Assembly: GCA_002067205.1 (NCBI GenBank) | Contig: MVQL01000170.1 | Coordinates: forward strand, 27,817 to 91,816 | Reading direction: 5' to 3' | From: Pelotomaculum sp. PtaB.Bin104 | Lineage (GTDB): Bacteria > Bacillota > Desulfotomaculia > Desulfotomaculales > Pelotomaculaceae | DNA: 64,000 bases | Part shown: piece by piece, positions 8,665-15,794 of the stretch | How positions within the stretch are numbered: the first letter of the stretch is position 1 | Layout of the letters: each line of letters starts with the position of its first letter | Position numbers and translations under genes: made by a program | The notes under the pieces: generated by a model | What the model was told of the DNA's origin: nothing | What the model saw: the letters and a program-made list of their open reading frames with translations, nothing else | Database searches by the model: none

Positions 8665-8931
8665 CTAATCCCCCTTGTAGCTGATCAATATCTTGGCGCC
8701 TTCTTCCTCTCTCAAGGCGATCACAGCGCCGCGTATCTTAAAGGCCTTCGGATCTCCTGCGGGGCTTACCCGCAGCGCCTCCACCCTTGTGCCCGGTACC
8801 AGGCCCAGGTCCAGCATCCTCCTCCTGGCTATACCCTCCGCCTGGATCGAATTTACAACAGCAGTCTTGCCAATGGGTAGGTCATGCAGGGCGATAATAT
8901 TAGCTTTTGCACCCGCACGGTTATTCTTCAT
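8665..8931 (-). CDS. feoA: FeoA, ferrous iron transport accessory protein
   Basis: 88 residues with the FeoA SH3-like fold: LHDLPIGKTAVV, GIARRRMLDLGLVPGTRVEALRVSPAGDPKAFKIRG, then VIALREEEGAKILI. FeoA acts at the cytoplasmic face with FeoB. It is first in the iron operon and is preceded by two dyads of DtxR-box type within 130 bp. GAGGAGGATC lies just upstream of the ATG. Confidence 0.94.
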   Translation of the reverse strand: MKNNRAGAKANIIALHDLPIGKTAVVNSIQAEGIARRRMLDLGLVPGTRVEALRVSPAGDPKAFKIRGAVIALREEEGAKILISYKGD

Positions 8932-8953
8932 TTCTGATCCTCCTCTTGACTCG

Positions 8954-8975
8954 AAACTTAGCCACGGCTAACTTT
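8954..8975. promoter_or_regulatory. Proximal DtxR-family box upstream of feoA
   Basis: The core TTAGCCACGGCTAA is a 6+6 dyad around two bases; extended to 22 bp the arms match at 9 of 10 positions. This resembles the TTAGG...CCTAA type sites of IdeR/DtxR repressors. It lies 23 bp upstream of the feoA start, where it would block initiation. The regulator gene at the end of the operon is the obvious candidate to bind it. Confidence 0.65.
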
Positions 8976-9043
8976 AGGCAAATTATATTTCCAAGACTCC
9001 GCTTAGTCCTCATCCTTCTTAGATGGGATTAACCCTGCCTAAG

Positions 9044-9063
9044 AAGTTAGATACAGCTAACTT
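9044..9063. promoter_or_regulatory. Distal DtxR-family box upstream of feoA
   Basis: AAGTTAG and CTAACTT arms separated by six bases form a second dyad with the same half-site (TTAG/CTAA) as the proximal box, 90 bp further upstream. A looser CTTAG...CTAAG pair lies between them (9017-9045). Two or more sites suggest cooperative metal-dependent repression. Confidence 0.6.
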
Positions 9064-9342
9064 AATTTCACAGCTTTAATATCTTATGTGCGGGTTGACT
9101 GAATGGCGACTATTGAGGACATTTCAGTTCAGAAACGGCAATTTATTAACCGAAAAAATGTCCGAATTCCTTCAGAGTAATGCAAATAAAAGCCTTCCGG
9201 CGATTGCAGGCATCCTTTCCATGAGACGAAAAAGTCGCCTGGGTTACTTACAATTACTGCTCCACCGGGTGACATAAGCATTCTTAATCATCCGACCGAT
9301 AGCGCGGAATAAAGGAGGATAATCTATTCTAAAGCTATGCTC
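9064..9342. other. Non-coding spacer upstream of the feo operators
   Basis: I see no gene with a ribosome site. GGACATTT (near 9117) and AAATGTCC (near 9166) make a short inverted repeat about 50 bp apart; no transposase is present, so I do not call an insertion sequence. Confidence 0.3.
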
Positions 9343-9388
9343 TGCATTTAAAAAGCCGGGGTCGATAAACTCCGGCTTTTTAAATGCA
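9343..9388. terminator. Bidirectional terminator-like hairpin
   Basis: A perfect 17-bp inverted repeat (TGCATTTAAAAAGCCGG and its complement) encloses a 12-base loop. The AT half gives U-runs in both directions, so it can terminate transcripts from either side. It lies just past the end of the kinase pseudogene and separates the tex block from the feo region. Confidence 0.8.
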
Positions 9389-9444
9389 ACAATGATTAAA
9401 AATTTCAATGTGTTAACTTGCCCGCATAGTATTTAACTACTCAT

Positions 9445-9926
9445 TTAACTATCAGGTTTGTTTGAAAAAGGACTTGCTTCAGTCTTAAACTGGGCCAACA
9501 AGGTAGTTCCCCCGGATCCGGTTTCTATTTCAATCGACGCGTGGTGCCTGGCGGCGATACTGTAGCACACAGCAAGACCCAGGCCCGTACCGCTATCTTT
9601 AGTTCTTCCCCACCGAGCATTATTTTTTCGGCGGACAATAATGAATGTCTCAAATCTCTTGATTTTGTATAGAAGCTGACCTCCACGTTCCTTACTGGTT
9701 GTTGCTCATTTAACATGCCGATGATTTTGGCAAGGTCCTCGTAATTGGCCCAAAGATTTAATTCCTGAGCAGTGTGGCCCCAAAGCTCCTCCCGCGTATA
9801 ACCCAATGTATTCAAAAAACAATCGTTGGCGTCGACCAAAGAGTTATCTGCGATCCGTGTAATCACTAACATGCATGGGCTAAAATGAAAGATTTTGGAA
9901 AACCGTTCCTCTGACAATTGCTTCAA
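9445..9926 (-). pseudogene. PAS-histidine kinase pseudogene with internal deletion
   Basis: The first 110 or so codons encode a PAS domain (FSKIFHFSPCMLVITR, DANDCFLNTLGYTREELWGHT, VEVSFYTKSRDLRHSLLSAEKI, GGEEL). Immediately afterwards, in another frame, the sequence reads KDSGTGLGLAVCYSIAARHH, which is the G2 box and C-terminal strand of a kinase ATPase domain, ending SPFSNKPDS at 9445. The dimerisation/phosphoacceptor helix and most of the ATPase domain are missing. The join is near 9600. So this is the head and tail of a sensor kinase with the middle deleted and a frameshift at the junction. The TTG start overlaps the tex stop codon. Confidence 0.75.
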
Positions 9927-12106
9927 GGAACCATGTTCCTCATCGAAAGGGAAACCCGGCCCCGCTCCACATCCACCGCCAATACCGACACCTTTACTAC
10001 GTCACCTACTGCAACCACGTCCATAGGGTGTTGCACACGTTTATCGGACATCTCCGAGATGTGGACCAGCCCGTCATTTTTTATCCCGATATCCACAAAC
10101 GCGCCGAAGTCCACCACATTCCGGACAGCGCCGGTTAATTCCATACCCGGCCGCAAGTCTTCAATGCTTAGGACGTCGGTGCGGAAAACCGGCGCCGGCA
10201 GCTCTTCCCGGGGGTCCCGGCCGGGGCGGAGCAGGCAGTCCACGATATCCCTTAAGGTGGGGACGCCGGCGTCCAGCTGCGCTGCAATCTGTTCCAAATT
10301 GCCGTTGGCCCGGGCAATTTTTGACCTGGTTTCCGGGCGGCTGATTTCCTCGATCCTGGCCCCAATCAGCTCCAGGAAGAGGTGGGTCAGGCCGTAGGAC
10401 TCCGGGTGGATAGCAGTGGCGTCCAGCGGGTTGTCCCCGTTGTTGATGCGCAAAAAACCCGCGCACTGCTCCAGGGTCTTAGGCCCGAGCCGGGGCACTC
10501 TGGCCAGCTCCTTGCGTTCTTTAAACCCGCCATTTTCGTCACGGTAGCTGACAATATTTTCGGCAACGGTGGCTTTCAGCCCGGCCACATAGCTCAAAAG
10601 CGGCGCGGAGGCCGTATTGAGGTCCACCCCCACGTAGTTTACGGCTGACTCCACTACTTCAGACAGCTTTTCGTCCAGTTGCTTAGGGGGCAGGTCGTGC
10701 TGGTACTGCCCCACCCCGACTGCCCGGGGTTCGATTTTCACCAACTCCGCAAGAGGGTCCTGGATGCGGCGGGCAATGGACACCGCGCCTCGCTCCGACA
10801 CGTCCAGGTTGGGAAACTCCTTCTTGGCCTGCTTGGAGGCTGAGTAAACGCTGGCACCGGCCTCGCTGACAATGGTGTAGGACAGGCCGGGCTTGTTGTG
10901 CACTCTGATAAAGTCCGCCACAAACACCTCCGTTTCCCTGGAGGCGGTGCCGTTGCCGATTACGATGGCCGTTACCCCGTACTTTTCCACCAGACGGGCC
11001 AGGACCTCTTTCGCTTCCGCTGTTTTTTTCTGGGGCGGGGTAGGCCTACCGCACCGGCTCAAGTGGGCGGTCATCGACCCCGCCTCCAGGAACTTGCTGG
11101 TCTGGTCGATGACCGCCCACTTGCAGCCGGTGCGGTAGGCCGGGTCGATCCCCAGCACTACCTTGCCGCGCACCGGCGGCTGCAGCAACAAGCTGCGCAG
11201 GTTTTTGGAAAACACGTTTATCGCCTGAGCCTCGGCTTTTTCGGTCAGCTCATGACGGAGATCCCGGACCACGGCGGGGGCAATCAGCCTCTTGTAGGCG
11301 TCTTTGATCGCCTTTTCCACACACTCTGTGGTGTTGGTTCCAGCTTTCAAGTATTTTCTGCCGATCCAGTGGTGGACCGGATTCTCATCGACTTCTATGG
11401 AAACATTTAAGACTTCTTCTCTTTCACCCCGGTTAATGGCCAGCACCCGGTGGGGGACTAATCTAGCGACCGGCTCCTGGTAGTCGTAATAGTTGCGGTA
11501 GACCGTGTCCTCCGCCGTTTTGCGCCCGCTGGCAACCAGGACGCCCCTGCGCCGGGTATAATCACGCACCCAGCCGCGCACCTCGGCGTCCTCGGCGATA
11601 TTCTCCGCTATGATGTCGCAGGCCCCCTGCAGGGCCGCTTCAGAGGTGGGGACCGCCTCGGACAGGTATGCCTGCGCCGCTTCCTCCGGGCTGCCCGCCT
11701 GAGGAAAAGACATCAAGTATTCCGCCAGCGGCTCAAGCCCGTTCTCCCTGGCAACACTGGCCCTGGTCTTGCGCTTGGGCTTATAGGGCAGATACAGGTC
11801 TTCCAGCTGGGAAAGCTTGTCACAGCTACGTATTTTGGCCTCAAGCTCGCCGGTCAGCTTTCCCTGCCCGTCAATCAGGCGGATAATCTCCGCCTTCCGC
11901 TGCTCCAGGCCGGTGTAGTGCCGGTGCAGCTCATCAATATTGCGGATCTGCTCTTCGTCCAGCTCACCGGTTTGCTCTTTGCGGTAGCGGGCGATAAAAG
12001 GGATGGTGTTGTCGGCCAACAGCTTAATGGTTTGCCTCACTTTATTCTGTGGCAGGCCGGTTTCTTTGGCGATGAGCTCAATTAGATCAACCTGGCTTTT
12101 ACTCAA
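9923..12106 (-). CDS. tex: Tex-family RNA-binding transcription accessory protein
   Basis: 727 residues, usual for Tex/YhgF. In order: N-terminal helical domain (IAKETGLPQNKVRQTIKLL, FIARYRKEQTGELDE), YqgF-like RNase H fold (VLGIDPAYRTGCKWAVID, about residue 315 on), helix-hairpin-helix segments (VAENIVSYRDENGGF, LARVPRLGPKTLEQCAGFLRI) and a C-terminal S1 domain (GLVHISEMSDK, GRVSLSMRN). It binds nucleic acid and RNA polymerase-associated transcripts in the cytoplasm. Oddity: the YqgF domain holds an extra SMTAHLSRCGR where relatives read directly into a YPTPPQ-like motif, and the DNA there is the second arm of a 37-bp inverted repeat. The frame stays open through it, so the gene may still work. 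Confidence 0.93.
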   Translation of the reverse strand: MSKSQVDLIELIAKETGLPQNKVRQTIKLLADNTIPFIARYRKEQTGELDEEQIRNIDELHRHYTGLEQRKAEIIRLIDGQGKLTGELEAKIRSCDKLSQLEDLYLPYKPKRKTRASVARENGLEPLAEYLMSFPQAGSPEEAAQAYLSEAVPTSEAALQGACDIIAENIAEDAEVRGWVRDYTRRRGVLVASGRKTAEDTVYRNYYDYQEPVARLVPHRVLAINRGEREEVLNVSIEVDENPVHHWIGRKYLKAGTNTTECVEKAIKDAYKRLIAPAVVRDLRHELTEKAEAQAINVFSKNLRSLLLQPPVRGKVVLGIDPAYRTGCKWAVIDQTSKFLEAGSMTAHLSRCGRPTPPQKKTAEAKEVLARLVEKYGVTAIVIGNGTASRETEVFVADFIRVHNKPGLSYTIVSEAGASVYSASKQAKKEFPNLDVSERGAVSIARRIQDPLAELVKIEPRAVGVGQYQHDLPPKQLDEKLSEVVESAVNYVGVDLNTASAPLLSYVAGLKATVAENIVSYRDENGGFKERKELARVPRLGPKTLEQCAGFLRINNGDNPLDATAIHPESYGLTHLFLELIGARIEEISRPETRSKIARANGNLEQIAAQLDAGVPTLRDIVDCLLRPGRDPREELPAPVFRTDVLSIEDLRPGMELTGAVRNVVDFGAFVDIGIKNDGLVHISEMSDKRVQHPMDVVAVGDVVKVSVLAVDVERGRVSLSMRNMVP
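11043..11141. repeat. 37/38-bp inverted repeat inside tex
   Basis: The arm at 11043-11079 (37 bases) is the reverse complement of 11104-11141 (38 bases) with a single one-base gap; the loop is 24 bases. Arm two is the normal coding sequence for AYRTGCKWAVID; arm one reads SMTAHLSRCGR on the coding strand and appears inserted. This is the signature of a templated fold-back duplication, and the tex mRNA would form a very stable hairpin here. A fold-back artefact of amplification or assembly is an alternative. Confidence 0.85.
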
Positions 12107-12373
12107 AATCTATCTCCCTTTTCTGGTCTTCTTCAACAACTGGCAGGCCTCTTTTAAATCACTTTCTTTTTTTCTCACAAATATTTCCCAGCTCCGGCCT
12201 TGAACCCGGCAAATCCTCCCTCGTCATGACCTATACACCTATCCTTTAATAGCTCTCCCGGTCTGGCCGGGCAATTCTTTATATTAATATTTTCCAGTAA
12301 CTGTTAGCGCCCTAACATCGGGTATGATTAGCTATTCAACCAATACCAGCCTAAGCAGTAACACCTTACGCTT

Positions 12374-12877
12374 TTATTTGTAAATTACCAGCTCGTCTAA
12401 GGATTTTCTTGCCTTACTACTCGTTATCTCCCTAGCGTATCCTAGCGGGGTAAAGGCAACCGGTTCCATCGTATCGTCCAACCCCAGCAACTCTTTTGCC
12501 GCTTCTAGATTGAAGGCGGCAATCCAGCAGGTCCCGAGGCCCAGGTCGGTGGCTGCCAGGATGATGTGGTCCATGACGATCGCGGCGTCCACGTCGCTAT
12601 AATTCTTTTTGTCATTGCGCACCCAGCACCCACCCGGTATCGCGCAGACGCCAAGCACCAGGGGAGCCTCGCCAAACCAGGCCGGGTTATATATTTTTTT
12701 TAAATCCTCTTTGCGCCCGTTTGTGTCGATCACAATGACTTTAAAGGCTTGCCGGTTCGCCGCAGTAGGGGCCAACATGGCCGCCTCCAGGATGACCGCC
12801 AGTTTCTCCTGCTCCACCGGGTCCGGTTTGTACGATCGCACGCTATGCCTCTTTTTGATCACCTCTAAGAATTCCAT
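12374..12877 (-). CDS. Nitroreductase-family FMN oxidoreductase
   Basis: 167 residues, a short nitroreductase of the FMN-binding family. Recognisable parts are the N-terminal FLEVIKKRHSVRSYKPDPV (FMN phosphate-binding RxSxR), APTAANRQAFKVIVID, a central helix VDAAIVMDHIILAATDLGLGTCWIAAF, and the C-terminal TPLGYA motif. Likely reduces a nitro, quinone or flavin-type substrate with NAD(P)H; the substrate is not predictable. AAGGAGG precedes the ATG. It stands alone. Confidence 0.9.
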   Translation of the reverse strand: MEFLEVIKKRHSVRSYKPDPVEQEKLAVILEAAMLAPTAANRQAFKVIVIDTNGRKEDLKKIYNPAWFGEAPLVLGVCAIPGGCWVRNDKKNYSDVDAAIVMDHIILAATDLGLGTCWIAAFNLEAAKELLGLDDTMEPVAFTPLGYAREITSSKARKSLDELVIYK

Positions 12878-13066
12878 CGACCATTACCTCCTTTTTTATA
12901 TCTATATTATTGGGACAAGATATCTTTTACTATTCTACCATTTTTGAGGATTAAGTAGCTAGCCTATCCTTTATCCTAAAATTGGAATAAACACAATGCC
13001 CCACTTAGACTATACATTTCCTTCAAAGTTTTTAAATTGCTTTAATTGGTCATATTAGTAATGATA

Positions 13067-13162
13067 CCTTTTACACCGGTAAATTTGTCGGATCTGGTTT
13101 TCCATCATATGCGCTAAGCTTGATTGTCTGGGTATCCATTCGCATTTGCCGGTGTAAAGAGG
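13067..13162. repeat. 96-bp element with 20-bp terminal inverted repeats
   Basis: The ends read CCTTTTACACCGGTAAAT and, on the other strand, CCTCTTTACACCGGCAAAT, with about two differences. There is no coding capacity between them. A degenerate miniature transposable element or a large hairpin would both fit; no target duplication is obvious. Confidence 0.4.
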
Positions 13163-13168
13163 ATCGCC

Positions 13169-13212
13169 GGCCGCCTTTCAAGCAACCATACCGGTTCTTT
13201 GTTGAGGCGGCC
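13169..13212. terminator. GC-rich hairpin without U-run
   Basis: GGCCGCCT and AGGCGGCC form an eight-bp stem, extendable by imperfect TTCAA/TTGTT pairing. No run of T follows, so it is only a possible terminator or RNA structure. Confidence 0.3.
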
Positions 13213-13444
13213 TGTCACAGTTAAAGCTGATCGAAATTTTTACTAACCGTCACCAGGTATTCAGGGCCTCCTTCCAAAGAGCGCCTTTTTTTGGTATATT
13301 GATATGGATCCAGAAATTCATAATATAATTAAGCAAGTCACCATTGACTTACCTAATTGAGATGTTATCCTCGACAACCACACCGTCGACTATGGTCAAC
13401 CCCCATCGGAAAATAGACGTCTTTAAAACTCACCGTTTATCCTA

Positions 13445-13840
13445 ATGATATTTATTGAAAGGCGGAATCTATTGAAAAGTTTGTGGTATCGGTTTAAAAG
13501 GCTGAAGGGAAATATATTCTTACTTTATTATGCAATCAAGGACCCGCGGACCCCCTGGCAGGCAAAAGCATTGGTCATGCTGCTGGCTGCCTATATTATA
13601 AGCCCTGTTGACGTGCTTCCCGGGCTTATTTTTCCCGGGCCTGGTTATTTAGATGATATTATCCTCATTCCGCTTGGGGTTGAATTTATTTTGAATATGA
13701 TTCCCAATCCGGTTCTCTCGGAGGCAAAGTTTAAAGCCATAAATATAAGGCAAAATGCAAAAAGTTGGACCGTTGCTGTTGTAGGGGTCACGATTATAGT
13801 ATTGGTTTTGTTTTTTGCTTTAAGTTTTCTAATAATGTAA
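13445..13840 (+). CDS. DUF1232 (YkvA-like) membrane protein
   Basis: 131 residues. The DUF1232 signature is clear: a helix IFLLYYAIKDPRTPWQAKALVMLLAAYIISPVD followed by VLPGLIFPGPGYLDDIILIPLGVEFILNMIP. The C-terminus (about 108-131) is an added hydrophobic transmembrane segment. The function of the family is unknown. The ATG at 13445 lacks a ribosome site; a TTG at 13472 (codon 10) follows AAAGGCGG and may be the true start. Confidence 0.8.
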   Translation: MIFIERRNLLKSLWYRFKRLKGNIFLLYYAIKDPRTPWQAKALVMLLAAYIISPVDVLPGLIFPGPGYLDDIILIPLGVEFILNMIPNPVLSEAKFKAINIRQNAKSWTVAVVGVTIIVLVLFFALSFLIM

Positions 13841-13846
13841 ATAAAC

Positions 13847-15790
13847 TTAGGATACAGCCTGCCCGCCGGGGTTCCTGCCGGTAAACTGGCTGTTGTATAA
13901 TTCAGCGTAGAAGCCGCCAGCGGCAAGGAGCTCCTGGTGATTGCCCTGCTCGATCACGGCCCCTTTGTCCATCACCAGGATCCGGTCGGAGTCACGGATG
14001 GTGGACAATCTGTGGGCAATCACAAAGCTGGTTTTGCCCTTCATTAAGTTGGCCATCGCCCTTTGGATCAGCACCTCGGTCCTGGTATCGATGTTGCTGG
14101 TGGCCTCATCGAGGATGAGGATGGCCGGATTGGCCAGAATGGCCCGGGCAATGGTCAATAGCTGCTTCTGGCCCTGCGAAATATTGGAGGCCTCTTCGTT
14201 GAGCACTGTTTCGTAGCCGTCCGGAAGCGTCTGGATGAAGTGGTGGGCATTGGCGGCCCTGGCGGCCTGTTCGACCTCTTCAGCCGTTGCGCCCTCGCGG
14301 CCATAGGCAATGTTGTCCTTGATCGTCCCGTTAAAGAGCCAGGTATCCTGCAGCACCATGCCGAACATCGCCCGCAGGTCCCCGCGCCGCATGTCCCTGA
14401 TATCCACACCGTCGACCGTGATCCGGCCGGCCTGCACCTCGTAGAAGCGCATTAAGAGGTTCACCAGCGTGGTTTTACCGGCGCCGGTGGGCCCGACGAT
14501 GGCAATGGTGCTGCCCTCCCGCACATCAATATTGAGGTCTTTCATCAGCAGCTCGCCTTCCTTGTAGCCAAAGTCCATGTGTTCAAATCTCACCGCGCCG
14601 CGCGGGAAATGGAGCACTTTCGCGTCTGAGCGGTCGAGGGCTTGCTCACCCTCGTCCAGGATCTCGAAGACTCGCTCCGCCGAGGCAACGGTGGATTGCA
14701 GGACGTTGGCGATGTTGGCCACCTGGACGATGGGCTGGGTGAATTGCCGCATATACTGAATAAACGCCTGAATGTCACCCACCTCAATTTTCTTTTGCGC
14801 CACCAGCAAGCCGCCGACAACGCAGATAGCGACGTAGCCGATGTTGCTGACAAAGTTCAGGGCCGGAAAAATTATGCCGGAAATGAACTGGGCTTTCCAG
14901 CCGACCCCGTACAGCCTGGCGTTAATGTGCTTAAACTTCGCCACGGAATCCTGTTCATGCCCGAACACCTTCACAATTTTGTGCCCCGCGTACATTTCCT
15001 CGACATGACCGTTCAGCTCTCCCAGGCACTTCTGCTGCTCCGCAAAAAGCTTTTGCGAATGCCTGGCGATGAGTATAGTGATTAACATATTGACTGGCAG
15101 CGAAATCAGCGTGATTAGCGTCATCACCGGGCTGATGGTCAGCATCATGATCAGGATCCCCAGCACTGTGACAATAGATGTAATCAACTGGGTCAGGCTT
15201 TGCTGAAGGGTTGTGGCAATATTGTCCATGTCATTGGTGACCCGGCTCAAGATCTCGCCATGGGTGCGCTGGTCAAAGTATTTGAGCGGCAGGCGGTCGA
15301 GCTTGTCTTTGACGTCATTGCGCATCCGGTAAACGGTGTTCTGGGATACCCCGGACATGATGTAGCCCATGGCGTAGGTGCACAGGGCACTGATCAGGTA
15401 AAGCGCCACCAGCAGGAGCAGGATCCTGGCGATATAGTCAAAATCAAAGGCCGGAATGGACTGGCTTTTAAGCTGATTGATCACTTCCGGCGGCAGGTTT
15501 TCCTGGACTGCCGCGGCAAGATGACTATAATAGGCATACCTGGCCATGACCCCGTCAGCCAGTTTTGTCGTGGCCATCCCCATGATTTTAGGGCCGGCAA
15601 TGGCAAACAGCGTGCTCGCCACAGCCAGGAAAAACACCATAATAAAACGGTTTCTCTCGGGCCACAGGTAGTCCGACAGCCTTTTAAAGGTCCCTTTAAA
15701 ATCCTTTGCTTTTTCCGCCGGCCTACCCAGCGGGCCGCGTCCAAAAGGACGGTGCCCGGGACCGGCTTTGGGAGAATTTTTCTCACTCAT
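13847..15790 (-). CDS. ABC exporter subunit (fused permease-ATPase), second of pair
   Basis: About 647 residues. A Pro/Gly/Arg-rich cytoplasmic N-terminus is followed by six transmembrane helices (about residues 45-345) and an ATPase domain with Walker A GPTGAGKTT, a signature read as NISQGQKQ (LSGGQ variant), Walker B ILILDEATSNID and H-loop AHRLST. A long extracellular loop lies between TM1 and TM2. Together with the preceding gene it forms a heterodimeric multidrug-type exporter of the LmrCD/BmrCD kind. Its ATG at 15790 is five bases from the stop of the preceding gene, so the two are translationally coupled; AGGAG lies 13 bases upstream of the ATG, a little far. Confidence 0.9.
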   Translation of the reverse strand: MSEKNSPKAGPGHRPFGRGPLGRPAEKAKDFKGTFKRLSDYLWPERNRFIMVFFLAVASTLFAIAGPKIMGMATTKLADGVMARYAYYSHLAAAVQENLPPEVINQLKSQSIPAFDFDYIARILLLLVALYLISALCTYAMGYIMSGVSQNTVYRMRNDVKDKLDRLPLKYFDQRTHGEILSRVTNDMDNIATTLQQSLTQLITSIVTVLGILIMMLTISPVMTLITLISLPVNMLITILIARHSQKLFAEQQKCLGELNGHVEEMYAGHKIVKVFGHEQDSVAKFKHINARLYGVGWKAQFISGIIFPALNFVSNIGYVAICVVGGLLVAQKKIEVGDIQAFIQYMRQFTQPIVQVANIANVLQSTVASAERVFEILDEGEQALDRSDAKVLHFPRGAVRFEHMDFGYKEGELLMKDLNIDVREGSTIAIVGPTGAGKTTLVNLLMRFYEVQAGRITVDGVDIRDMRRGDLRAMFGMVLQDTWLFNGTIKDNIAYGREGATAEEVEQAARAANAHHFIQTLPDGYETVLNEEASNISQGQKQLLTIARAILANPAILILDEATSNIDTRTEVLIQRAMANLMKGKTSFVIAHRLSTIRDSDRILVMDKGAVIEQGNHQELLAAGGFYAELYNSQFTGRNPGGQAVS

Positions 15791-15794
15791 ACGG

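Larger units (their letters stand above)
12878..13444. other. Intergenic region with inverted repeats
   Basis: 570 bases without a supported gene. It contains an outer inverted repeat of about 20 bp (13067-13087 against 13141-13162, core TTTACACCGG/CCGGTGTAAA), 96 bp end to end, which has the size of a small MITE-like element, and directly after it a GGCCGCCT/AGGCGGCC hairpin. The rest is AT-rich and unremarkable. Confidence 0.5.

Noticed and set aside
9086..9277. 63-codon ORF and GGACATTT inverted repeat read as an IS end
   Set aside because: No transposase or second end; the ORF has no ribosome site. Left as non-coding.
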